Of a DNA stretch of 64,000 nt, positions 34,446-44,477 are shown in pieces. The stretch is from Myotis daubentonii. Lineage: Eukaryota; Chordata; Mammalia; Chiroptera; Vespertilionidae. The stretch spans positions 40,881,167-40,945,166 of the forward strand of contig NC_081850.1 of assembly GCF_963259705.1 (NCBI RefSeq), written 5' to 3'. Each line of letters begins with the position of its first letter. Positions within the stretch are counted from its first letter, which is position 1. The notes beneath the pieces were generated by a model. The model was given only the letters and a program-made list of their open reading frames with translations, was not told where the DNA came from and ran no database searches. The translations under genes were made by a program, and so were the position numbers.

Positions 34446-35480
34446 ATTAATAGAATTTTTACAGAAAAACTGAGTAGAAAGTACAGAGTTCCCATATATT
34501 CCCCCTCCCCCTGACCTCTGACTTCCCTATTATTATTTTGAATTGGTGTGATTCACTTATTATAACTGGTGAACCAATATTGATATATTATTATTCATTA
34601 ATGCCATAGTTTATATTATGGCTCACTCTTCACATTGTATAGTTCTGTGGATATTGCCAAATAGATAATGTATATAACATTATATCATCATAGAAAACAG
34701 TTTTCTGCCTAAAAATCTCCTGTGCTCCAATTATTTATTCCCTTTTCCATCCCCAAAACCTTAGCAACCACTGATCTTTTTATTCTTTCTAGAGCAGCAA
34801 TTTTCAACCTTTTTCATCTCATGAATGTATTAACTAATTAATCAAATTCTGCACACTAAAAAATGTATTATATTTTTTTGCCGATCTGACAAAAAATAGG
34901 TATAATTTATTCCTTCACACTGTACAGCTATTGTTCTGGCTGTTGTCATTTATTTATTTGAAAATCTAAATAGTCAGGTGTTGCATGTTTTTAAAATTCT
35001 TGTGGCATACCATGGGAGAATCACTGCTCTAGTATATGCCTTTTCCAGAACGTCATAGAGTTGAAACCATAAATTATAAAGCCTTTTCAGACTTTATTAT
35101 TTCACTTAGCAATAGGTATGTACGATTCCTCCATGTCCTTTTCTGGTTTGATGGCACATTTCTTTTTATTGTTGAGTAAAATCCCATTGTATGGATATGC
35201 AACAATTTGTTTATTCATTTACTTCTTGAAGAACATCTTGGTTGCTTCCAATTTTTGGCCAATTGTAAATAAAGCTGCTATAATCATTTTTGTGCAGATT
35301 TTTTATAGCCATAGGTTGGCCAACTCATTTGAGTAAGTAGCTAGGAAGGCAATAGCAGGATTGTACCATAAGACAATTTTAATTTTCTAAGGAACTAAGA
35401 GGCTATCTTTTAAGGGCTGTACCATTTTATATTCTTTCTAGCAAAGATGTGTTCCTGTCCATTGGGCTTTTGAATAAGTA
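34446..35480 (-). mobile_element. Old L1 fragment, split by a hAT MITE
   Basis: CAGAGTTCCCATATATTCCC, CCCTTTTCCATCCCCAAAAC and, after the MITE, CCTTTTCCAGAACGTCATAG and TTGGTTGCTTCCAATTTTTG follow in order the reverse complement of an ancient L1 3' region. The MITE (34795-35026) interrupts it. Confidence 0.75.
34795..35026. mobile_element. hAT MITE, family A, copy 3
   Basis: Starts CAGCAATTTTCAACC and ends GGGAGAATCACTG. The internal TTTTTTGCCGATCTGACAAA matches copy 2. The flanks TTCTAGAG and CTCTAGTA share 5 of 8 positions, a decayed 8-bp duplication. It lacks the AAAAGAGGTCAGTGCC segment seen in the others. Confidence 0.85.
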
Positions 35481-35528
35481 ACATTATTACTCAAACAAAT
35501 ACTGTCCTGAAATGAGTTTATATATACA

Positions 35529-35761
35529 CTAGAGGCCTGGTGCATGGATTCGTGTACTGGTGGGATCCCTCAGCCTGGCCTGTGCCCTCTTGCAATCTGG
35601 GATCCCTCGGGGATGTTGGATAGACAGTTTTGGCCTGATCCCCACAGGAGGGAGCTGATCCTGTGTGTTGAACATCTGTCTCCTGGTGGTCAGTGTGTGT
35701 CATAGCAACTGGTCAACCAGTTTTTCGGTCGTTCAGTCACTTAGGCTTTTATATATATAGA
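35529..35761 (-). mobile_element. Helitron H9
   Basis: CTAG at 35529-35532 (3' end, after host A). The 5' end at 35761 is TCTATATATATAAAAGCC. Non-coding, 233 bp, with internal ACCACCAGGAGACAG-type motif on the minus strand. Confidence 0.88.
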
Positions 35762-36264
35762 CTAGAGGCCCAGTGCATGAAAATTTGTGCACTTGGGGAG
35801 GTCCCTCAGCCTGGCCTGCACCATCTCGCAGTCTGGAACCCCTCAGGGAATGTCCGAATGATGTCTTAGGCCCGCTCCCCAGGGGATCAGGCCTAAGCTG
35901 GCAGACAGACATCTCTTTGGCAGCCTGGGAGCCCTCAGGGGATGTCCACCTGCCAGCTTAGACCCGCTCCCTGGGGGATTAGGCCTAAACTGGCAGTCAG
36001 AGATCCCTCTGGCAGCCCAGGAACAGCTGTTAGTCAGACATCCTTAGCAGAGCCATGGAGGTAGGAGAGGCTCCTGCCACTGCCACTGCACTGGCCAGCC
36101 GTGAGCTGGCTTCTGGCTGAGCGGTGCTCCCCCTATGGAAGCACACTGACCAACGGGGGCAGCTCTTGCATTAAGCATCTGCTCCTGGTGGTCAGTACAC
36201 ATCATAGCTACTAGTTGTTCCGTAGATAGGATCAATTTGCATATTACTTTTTTATTATATAGGA
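35762..36264 (-). mobile_element. Helitron H10, abutting H9
   Basis: CTAG at 35762-35765 directly follows H9. The 5' end at 36264 is TCCTATATAATAAAAAAG with the family's ATATGCAAATTGATC, and host T follows at 36265. The interior holds about 90-bp repeats of the type GATCAGGCCTAAGCTGGCAG. Confidence 0.9.
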
Positions 36265-37785
36265 TATATACATATTTTTTTCTCATCAAAATGCTTTGAT
36301 ACAAGTTGGTTGACAAAGAAAGAAAAAGCACTGTGCTAGCACAAATTACTAAGGGTTATAGAAGAATTTGTGTACAGAGTGCATGGTAATTAAACTGGCA
36401 TTGGGAAACCTGAAATTTCACAACTTTGAATTTAAATAGCTATTTTGCTTTCCTTGGACCTAGAAAGCAGAGTTTGACCTCTTGGTCTTAATATACATCT
36501 TAATTTTCTTTCCCCAAAACTTCTGGGAAATTTATTGGGATAAAATTAGTTGCAATGGCCAGTGGGACAGTCTTATTCTCCCCCCCCCACTTTTTTAAAA
36601 GAGAAAATATAGAGAGGAATGGAGATACCATATTCAAGGATAAAAAAAGACTTGTGAAACATGAAATTACGAATCATAGCGTGATCCTGCTGGTAGGAGT
36701 GTAATAGTTGACTCACCACATAATTTACTGACTTTTCCTAAGTCACACAGGAATAGACACTAAGCCATAACTGAATCTGAGTTTCTATCTCTTCTAAGAT
36801 TTCTCACCCACAAAAGTGAGGTAGAGAGATAAGATCTTAGTGCAAGCATGTTAGCTATTTTTATTTTGTAGCTACTAGAATGATAACACTAGAAGTATAA
36901 TATTCCTTAAAGTTATAAATCAAATTAATATTTACCTCAAAACTCATCCTCTGAGAATAGCAATAAGTTCAATATGAGTGAATTTTTGGCATTTTTTTCT
37001 CTTATCCTTGGGTCACAATAGAATACAAGGTTTCAGAAAAATCTATAGAAACAGGAAAGGTCACCACCTTGTTCTTAATTCCAATCATCTCAACTGCAGA
37101 TGACCAGCTCAGTAGCAGGGACCTGCATCAAGTCCCTAGAGTCTAGATCAGGGAAGTTGGTGATGTCCCATGAAGTCAGTCCCTGAAAAATCAGCTTCTT
37201 TTGTTACCATGCTAACATGGAGACATTTGAGCAATTTCAAGTAGACAATATGCTCTGGAGTATGCAAAGCTCTTATTGTCCTTCTAGGACCCATCACCTC
37301 TTCATAACTGGCTAATTATTTTGTGCATGGTGTTTGTGAATGCAAGTAAATTTATTTAAATTTAAAATATTTTTAAAAATTGATACATTCTTCCTGTTTT
37401 TGACCATTGTGAACAAAGAATCTAGAAAATATAGATAACTCCTACATATCAATAAGGAATAAGCAGTTATCCATTAAACAAACGAGTAAAAAAGTTACAC
37501 TCACAGTCCAAAACAGAAAAAAATCCAATGACCAATATGTATGTAAAAAGGTGCTTGACTTCATTGGTCACTGGAAAAAGACAATTCTTCCACCAGAATT
37601 TTTAAAATGAAAAAGGCAATACCAAATATTGGAAGAATAAGGAATAACTGGATTTCTCATGTACAGCTGTTTTAGAGTATAACTTGGTACAACTTTAGAA
37701 AACTAACTGGCAATCTTGACTAAAGTTGAATGTATGTATATATCCCATGAAAACTAGCAGAAGATATGTATAAGAATGCTTATAG
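36265..37785. other. Intergenic, mostly unassigned
   Basis: A MIR-like relic may lie at about 36700-36800 (TTTTCCTAAGTCACACAGGA). The stretch at about 37380-37770 (GTTACACTCACAGTCCAAAA, TGACCAATATGTATGTAAAA) resembles old L1 text. No gene. Confidence 0.5.
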
Positions 37786-39662
37786 ATTGGGGAAACCAAG
37801 ATGGCGGCATAGGTTAACGCCGGAGATTGCTGCCTAGAACAACCACTTCAAAAAACAACTAAAAGACGGAACGGACATCATCCAGAACCACAGGAAGGCT
37901 GGCTGAGTGGAAATTCTACAACTAGGAGGAAAGAGAATATCATACCCAGACTCAGAGGAGGCGCAGTGCTGAAGTGAAATACTAGGGTGCAGAGTGCACG
38001 CGGAGCGGGCTGGAGGTGGAGGGTGCGGTTGTTGTTTTCAATCGGGAGGGAGTTTCAGACTCTGAGCTCCAGATCCGGGTGAGTCTCTAGGGACCCAGAA
38101 TCAAACGGGAGAAGCGGGACTCTCTGGCTTCGGTCGGAACTCAAAGGCAGCTTTCTCTCCAAGGTTTGCAATGGTTGCTGGGACTCTGTGAGGCAGAGCC
38201 CCTAGGGACGGGACTGAGAGCAGCCATAACTGCTAGCTCCGGCCCGCCCTGTAGATCCCCAGGAACCCGCCCCGCCCAAGCCCTGTGCCGGATAGCCTCA
38301 GGCAAACGCTAGATTAGCACTGCCCTAGAGATCCAGCACAGAAGCTCTCCCACTGCAGACACAGCAGACTCTCATAGCCAGTTAGCCTGGAGGTCAAATC
38401 ACCCCCGATATTGCCGACAACAATCAAGGCTTAACTACAACAAGACTGCGCACAAAGACCACTAGGGGGTGCACCAAGAAAGCATAGAAAATGCGGAGAC
38501 AAAGAAACAGGACAAAACTGTCAATGGAGGATATTGAGTTCAGAACCACACTTTTAAGAACTGTCTAGAAGCCGCCGATAAATGTAGTGAGATCCTCAAG
38601 AAACTAATGAGACCCTCGATGTTATGATAAAGAACCAACTAGAAATTAAGCATACACGGACTGAAATAATGAATACTGTACAGACTCCCAACAGCAGACC
38701 AGAGGAGCGCAAGAATCAAGGCAAAGATTTGAAATGCGAAGAAGCAAAAAACACCCAACCAGAAAAGCAAAATGAAAAAAGAATCTGAAAATACGAAGAT
38801 AGTGTAAGGAGCCTCTGGGACAGCTTCAAGCGTGCCGACATCAGAATTATAGGGGTGCCAGAAGATGAGAGAGAGCAAGATATTGAAAACCTATTTGAAG
38901 AAATAATGACAGAAAACTTCCCCCACCTGGTGAAAGAAATAGACTTACAGGTCCAGGAATCGTAGAGAACCCCAAACAAAAGGAATCCAAAGAGGACCAC
39001 ACCAAGACACATCATAATTAAAAGGCCAAGAGCAAAAGACAAAGAGAGAATCTTAAGAGCAGCAAGAGAAAGAAACTCAGTTACCTACAAGGGAATACCC
39101 ATACGACTGTCAGCTGATTTCTCAACAGAAACTTTGCAGGCCAGAAGGGAATGGCAAGAAATATTCAAAGTGATGAATACCAAGAACCTACAACCAAGAT
39201 TACTTTATCCAGCAAAGCTATCATTCAGAACTGAAGGCCAGATAAAGAGCTTCACAATTAAGGAAAAGCTAAAGGAGTTCATCACCACCAAACCAGTATT
39301 ATATGAAATGCTGAAAGGTATCCTTTAAGAAGAGGAAGAAGAAGAAAAAGGTAAAGATACAAATTATGAACAACAAACATGCATCTATCAACAAGTGAAT
39401 CTAAGAATCAAGTGAACAAATAATCTGGTGATCATAATAGAATCAGGGACATAGAAAGGGAATGGACTGACTATTCTTGGTGGGGAAAGGGGTGTGGGAG
39501 ATGCAGGAAGAGACTGGACAAAAATCGTGCACCTATGGATGAGGACAGTGGGGGGGGAGTGAGGGCGGATGGTGGGGCGGGAACTGGGAGGAGGGGAGTT
39601 ATGGGGGGGAAAAAGAGGAACAAATGTAATAATCTGAACAATAAAGATTTAATTAAAAAAAT
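37786..39662 (+). mobile_element. HAL1 (half-LINE), apparently full length
   Basis: The 11-bp duplication AATGCTTATAG flanks it (37775-37785 and 39663-39673). It starts with a GC-rich L1-like 5' region carrying CCAAGATGGCGGC (37796-37808), continues with L1 ORF1-like coding text, and passes straight to a short G-rich 3' UTR and an AATAAAGATTTAATT tail. ORF2 is absent, which defines HAL1 rather than a truncated L1, because both ends are present. Length about 1.88 kb. Confidence 0.88.
38500..39328 (+). pseudogene. HAL1 ORF1 (L1 ORF1p-like), disrupted
   Basis: The C-terminal part is clear: RPRAKDKERILRAARER (about 39024-39074), then RLSADFSTETLQARREWQEI and LQPRLLYPAKLSF, ending LKGIL at 39328. 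Upstream, stops interrupt it (for example TAG near 38964) and the frame changes. ORF1p is an RNA-binding chaperone of L1 particles. This copy cannot make a full protein. Confidence 0.87.
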
Positions 39663-39752
39663 AATGCTTATAGCAGCATAGCTTTGTAATCGCTAGAAAT
39701 TAGAAACATTTCTAGTATTTGATTAGAAAAAAATGAATTAAAAATTATGATA

Positions 39753-40102
39753 GCCTATATAATAAAACCCTAATATGCAAATTGACTGAACAGAGGAAGG
39801 ACCAGTCACTATGATGCATACTGACCACCAGAGGGCAGACGCTCAACACAGGAGCTGCCCCCTGGTGGTCTGTGCACTCCCACAGGGGGAGAATTGCTCA
39901 GCCAGAAGCCAGGCTTATGGCTGAGGAGTGCAGTGTCAGTAGTGGGAGCCTCTCCTGCCTCCACAGCAGCCCTAAGGACCCCTCGGGGGATGTCTGACTG
40001 CTCCTAATCTGGCAGGCAACTGTGCAAGGGCACAGGCCAGGCTGAGGGACCCCCCCCCCGCCCCCCTGCCCAGTGTACGAATGTTGTGCACTGGGCCTCT
40101 AG
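39753..40102 (+). mobile_element. Helitron H11, solo, with paired CTCF-like motifs
   Basis: The 5' end is GCCTATATAATAAAACCC (first T changed to G) and the 3' end is GGGCCTCTAG at 40093-40102 after the hairpin GTGTACGAATGTTGTGCAC. Host A (39752) and T (40103) flank it. Non-autonomous, 350 bp. Confidence 0.9.
39825..39868. promoter_or_regulatory. Inverted pair of CTCF-like core motifs in H11
   Basis: CCACCAGAGGGCAG at 39825-39838 on the plus strand and CCACCAGGGGGCAG at 39855-39868 on the minus strand both fit the CTCF core (CCASYAGRKGGCRS). Sequence match only; occupancy is unknown. Confidence 0.5.
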
Positions 40103-40616
40103 TAGTTATATAATTAAATAGCCTAGAGCAATGGGAATGATGAAAAGACAATAATACACAAAATAATATATATACAATAATATGGATGAAACTCATAAAT
40201 ATGATATTATATGGAAAAGTCAGATATAATGTCTTATTCCTTTATCACATACAATTATGAAACTTTTGAATATATAGAAAAATTACCAAAAAAAGGCTAT
40301 AATAAACACCTTTGTATCTAATACTCAAGCTTAACTAAAATTACTTATTTAAGAATGCTTTTTTAAAAAGAAATTTTAAAAATGTAGGTATGTTGAAAAA
40401 CCCATACTCTATGCCATTCACTCCCCCCCCCCTCAGGGTTAATCTTTATCCAGATTTAGTAAGTATCCTTCTCAATCATGCTGGTTATAATATTATTTCA
40501 TATGTAAATATTTCTGCTATATATAATATTATTTTGATGTTTAATAATTTTTCTTAAGTTGCATCATACTTACTTATGCCTAGCCACTGCTTTTGTTGGT
40601 CAAAGTTATATTTTCT
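40103..40616. other. Intergenic, AT-rich, no assignable feature
   Basis: Some old L1-like phrases (near 40380-40560) but no firm assignment. Confidence 0.4.
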
Positions 40617-40629
40617 TGCATGTATTCTT

Positions 40630-40848
40630 TTATATATATATATATATTATTGATATTTTACAGAGAGGAAGGGAGAGGGATAGAGAGTTAGAAACATCGA
40701 TGAGAGAGAAACATCGATCAGCTGCCTCCTGCACACTCTCCACCGGGGATGTGCCCACAACCAAGGTACATGCCCTTGACTGGAATCGAACCCGGGACCC
40801 TTCAGTCCGCAGGCCGACGCTCTATCCACTGAGCCAAACCGGTCAGGC
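40630..40848 (-). mobile_element. Young Ves SINE with 13-bp target duplication
   Basis: Near-consensus reverse Ves; head CACTGAGCCAAACCGGTCAG. The perfect duplication TGCATGTATTCTT is at 40617-40629 and 40849-40861. An AT dinucleotide run follows the left duplication. Confidence 0.95.
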
Positions 40849-41341
40849 TGCATGTATTCTTATTTATATATCTAGTTCATTCATATTATATCACTTTTTA
40901 TCCATTCCTTTACTGCTAGATACCTGATTTGTTTTCAATTTTTAATTATACAAGTAATAATACAAGCTTATGTATACATGACTCCTTAAAATACAATTGC
41001 ATTCTCTAGATTTTATAATTAGGAAGACACAACATTTTCTATCTTTTGGGGGCACATCTACTTTAGTAGTAATCTTCAGTCTTTTACAAACTTTTTTAAG
41101 CACAACATTCAGTTGGGATACATTTATATCTTTATACTATATACACACACATATGCACACATATAACACTGTAAGCCAAGGTTTCACAAAATAATACTTA
41201 CCAGATAATAGGTGAAACACTATGATAGTTTCTATGTTGTTCCATTTTATCATATTCCTTTCTATTTTATTTTTGTAAACATTGGTCAGACATAGCAAAT
41301 GGACTCCATAATTCACTAATGTTTACATTTTTTTAAAAAAT

Positions 41342-41374
41342 TCACCTGAGGAGATATTTAAAGAGAGGAAGGAA

Positions 41375-41440
<66 letters not shown>

Positions 41441-41557
41441 AAACATCCATGTGAGAGAGAAACAGATTAATTGCCTCCTGAACACGCCCCAACCAGGGAG
41501 AGAACCTGCATCCTTTTCATGTACCAGATTACACACCAACCAACTGAGCACTGGGTG
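41342..41557 (-). mobile_element. Ves-like SINE with (GA)n expansion
   Basis: Tail TCACCTGAGGAGATATTT at the left, a tRNA-head remnant CCAACTGAGCACTGGG at the right. Its GA-rich middle has expanded into about 28 GA units (41379-41435). Confidence 0.85.
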
Positions 41558-43790
41558 ATACATATCTTTCCTTCTGTGCTAAGTCCATATCAAGGAAACA
41601 AATAATTTATCAAAATATTAATCTGTCATAGTCTTGATCCTCTCCCTACCCTGATGTGTTAAGAAGATGAAGTTCCTTCCTTTGGCTTTTGCTATCCACT
41701 TGACCATTCCATTAACTTCATTGATTAAAAAAAATTTCTCTATGGGATGTTGGGAATAACTGAGCAAAAATAATAATGGTAATTATAATACCATTATAAT
41801 TCAGCGTGTATGTGTGTATATGTGTGAGTGGGATGATTATTTAGCATGTCTAGAGGGAAAACCATTTAGTATTTCTCAAAATGCTTTAACCTGATGCTTT
41901 AATATTAGAAATACAAACTAAAACAAGGATTTTATTGTCTGTGAATAGGGGTGTGAAGAGATTTTGGGATTTCAGTGAAATGCAGGTTTTGATGATTCTG
42001 AATACACATCTTCTTCCACTATGTGAAAAGTACTTAAATAGAGCCAAACACAAAGGGGTGGGGAAAATACCTTATTAAAATCAGATGCATGCTAGTCTTA
42101 TGTAAGGGCTTTTCCTTTGTGAAGATATAAAATGTGTGAGAGACTTCATATGTTGTCTTACTGATTTGTTTTCTCTTCACTATCAGGTCTACATTAAAGG
42201 AGTAGAAATAAATGCAATGTGAAAATGTAATGTACAGTGATGGCCTTTAAGTATCTTTTTTTCTTTCCCTCGCTTCCTTTACTTTCTGTGCTCTCTGTAA
42301 AGTAAGTGGAGCTTATGAGTCATCATCTTGTAGAAACAGCAAGTGGTGAGTCATTTCTTAGGAGTTTTAGGGAGTTGTACATGGCATTTCAAGCACATCA
42401 AGTATTTAACCCGTAATTATCCCTTAGCTGTTAATAGTAACATATATGATGTTTTTTTATTTCCACAAATGCACTTAGCATTATTATTATATGTGTGCAT
42501 GTGTGGGGGGAGAGTTTCTGACAGATTATTCACACACGGTTAGTGATTTTCTTTTCTTTTTATATTTTGGAGTTTTATTAGCCTTTACAGTTACAACTAG
42601 AATTTTGGAAAAAGTGTTTTTCTAATTTTTTTTTTCCTTAATACTTCCACAAGCACCCTTTTATTGTTGCTATAATAGGTTTGCCAGTGCATTACCAATT
42701 CAAATATATAAAGCAATTCCTCTGGGTTCATGCTACTGGTAACCACAAAAAACAAAACAAAATTATGTTTCTTACAGGTAGTCAAATTGTTTAAAAGGTA
42801 CACGACGTTTTCCTTATTTCATAAGAGTGTTACTGTGTAGAAAGATTCCATTCCATTTCCATTACTCATGTTGCAAATACAAATAGAAAAAAAATTTTTG
42901 AATAATTATCTTTTCCCTTCTCAGCTGACAAAATAAACATGATCTTAGAAGGCTGGTCTACATGTCAAGATTGATTTGTAATTATATCAATCAATTCACT
43001 AGTTAGTAACTAATTAATTAGTTCAATACATACTTATGATAGGTTGATAGGTGCCCAAAATATAGATAGGAATTTTCTCAAATATTTAGATTAGGTAATC
43101 ATCCTACTTCAAGATATGTTGATTTCATTGAAAACAGAATTGAGAATTTAGGAAGTGTTATAAAAAACTGACAATCTTGAAAAAGTATTTTCACTGACTT
43201 TTCTAAACCTAACATATAAGTAAGTACCTGAAATATCTATGAGGATAAGAGGAAAAAGAAGAAAACACTAAAATGTAGCCTGACTGAACCGGAATGCTGT
43301 GGGAGAGGTCATACCTGTGCACAGTTTGATGGAAACATCATACAATATTTTGTAAGATTTCACGAAGGATAAAAATGAATCACCAGTGATGTTACCAGAA
43401 CTCATTTGCATCAGGTGAGAAATTTCTTATGGTACCTGTTCCGTCATAGTTACTAGTCCATTAATCCTTTTAATTTATAGTTCTGGTTTATTGTTCAAAT
43501 ACTCTAAATGTCAAGGATCTATTTGTATCAAAGTTTAGATAAAATTGTTCCTATATATATGAATTACTGTAAATAGGCCTTCCTGCAATGCCAATACTTA
43601 TTTTGAATAAGTATCTCAATTTCTTTGTTTGAAATTATGGGTCATTCTAGAGCTCCATTTCTTTTATATTTCTTATTTGTATCAAGAAGCTATATCCAAG
43701 CACAAAAAGCCTTTTATTCTGAAGGCAGGAGAAATGCTGGTGAAGTATAAATAGAGAATTATTCAGCACTATATAACATTAGAATTTACA
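41558..43790. other. Intergenic, no assignable feature
   Basis: AT-rich, unique-looking sequence upstream of ANXA1. No gene. Distal regulatory elements could lie here but nothing in the sequence identifies one. Confidence 0.45.
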
Positions 43791-43794
43791 AATA

Positions 43795-43940
43795 TGCATT
43801 AATTGTCACAAGAATTCCAATGGGTAGGCAGCCTAGATAGCATTACCTCCATTTTACAAAAGTGGAAATAGGTTCAGAAAAATTAAATATGTTACCAAGG
43901 TCACATAGTAATTGTGATGGAACTGAGATTCAAATGGAAA
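43795..43940 (-). mobile_element. MIR SINE relic
   Basis: CATTACCTCCATTTTACAAA, then AAATATGTTACCAAGGTCAC, follows the MIR consensus in reverse. Confidence 0.7.
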
Positions 43941-43993
43941 GTTATTTTTTAAAAAAATTTTGTCCTCTTTTGTTTTGAAATGTAAACATTTTT

Positions 43994-44028
43994 CAGAGTC
44001 CAGAGTGCTAACCATTACACCATGGAAG
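43994..44028 (-). pseudogene. tRNA-Gln(CTG) 5'-half retropseudogene, tailless
   Basis: Read on the minus strand, these 35 bp match the 5' half of cytosolic tRNA-Gln (TTCCATGGTGTAATGGTTAG and on to the anticodon CTG) and stop in the anticodon loop. There is no 3' half, no A-tail and no SINE body. A perfect 10-bp direct repeat AAACATTTTT flanks it at 43984-43993 and 44029-44038. This is the mark of L1-mediated retroposition at a T-rich nick. It is not a functional tRNA. Confidence 0.85.
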
Positions 44029-44173
44029 AAACATTTTTTATTTTAAACCTGTGTAAGGAAAAAAAAGGTGTCAATCCTTGGTATCAGGACTGGAGCAGAG
44101 AGTACTGCATATTTGAAAATCCATTGCATACTACTCCCTCTGGAAAAAAAACACACCAAAAACTGTGCAAACT

Positions 44174-44175
<2 letters not shown>

Positions 44176-44210
<35 letters not shown>
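44176..44210 (+). repeat. (GA)n microsatellite in ANXA1 upstream region
   Basis: About 17 uninterrupted GA units followed by A7, ending about 205 bp before exon 1 and 130 bp before the CCAAT box. A pure purine tract so near a promoter may be length-polymorphic and may exclude nucleosomes. Confidence 0.9.
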
Positions 44211-44214
<4 letters not shown>

Positions 44215-44339
44215 AATCTGTCCTCCCGTTCCTTTTCCTTTGGGTTGTCAGATATGAGTTGGCTTGGTGAGTAGTTTTGCAGGACTTGTTTCACTTTGTT
44301 TTGGGCAAGACTGAGCCATGTATTTCAAACAAAAGACAG

Positions 44340-44392
44340 CCAATTACTAACTTCTGGTTGCTGGGTGTGGTCTCCTTTCAAGTTCTATAAAA
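44340..44392 (+). promoter_or_regulatory. ANXA1: ANXA1 core promoter: CCAAT and TATA boxes
   Basis: CCAAT lies at 44340-44344 and TATAAAA at 44386-44392, about 25-30 bp before the inferred start of exon 1. Known mammalian ANXA1 promoters also use TATA and CCAAT elements. The exact transcription start is inferred. Confidence 0.85.
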
Positions 44393-44416
44393 TCAGGAGC
44401 CCAAGGCTTCAGTGCC

Positions 44417-44477
44417 AGTGTGAGACTTTCAGAGAAGAATCTCCCTTTAGTTCTTTGTAAGAAGGCAGAAAACAAAG
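44417..44477 (+). other. ANXA1: ANXA1 exon 1 (5' UTR, non-coding)
   Basis: The segment resembles the mammalian ANXA1 leader and ends in AACAAAG followed by the donor GTAAGT at 44478. It contains no ATG, so translation begins in exon 2. The start is approximate (within a few bases); the end is fixed by the donor site. Confidence 0.88.

Noticed and set aside
40740..40848. tRNA-like sequences at SINE heads considered as tRNA genes
   Set aside because: They are the tRNA-derived heads of Ves SINEs, with the SINE body, tail and target duplications attached; they do not form a full tRNA.
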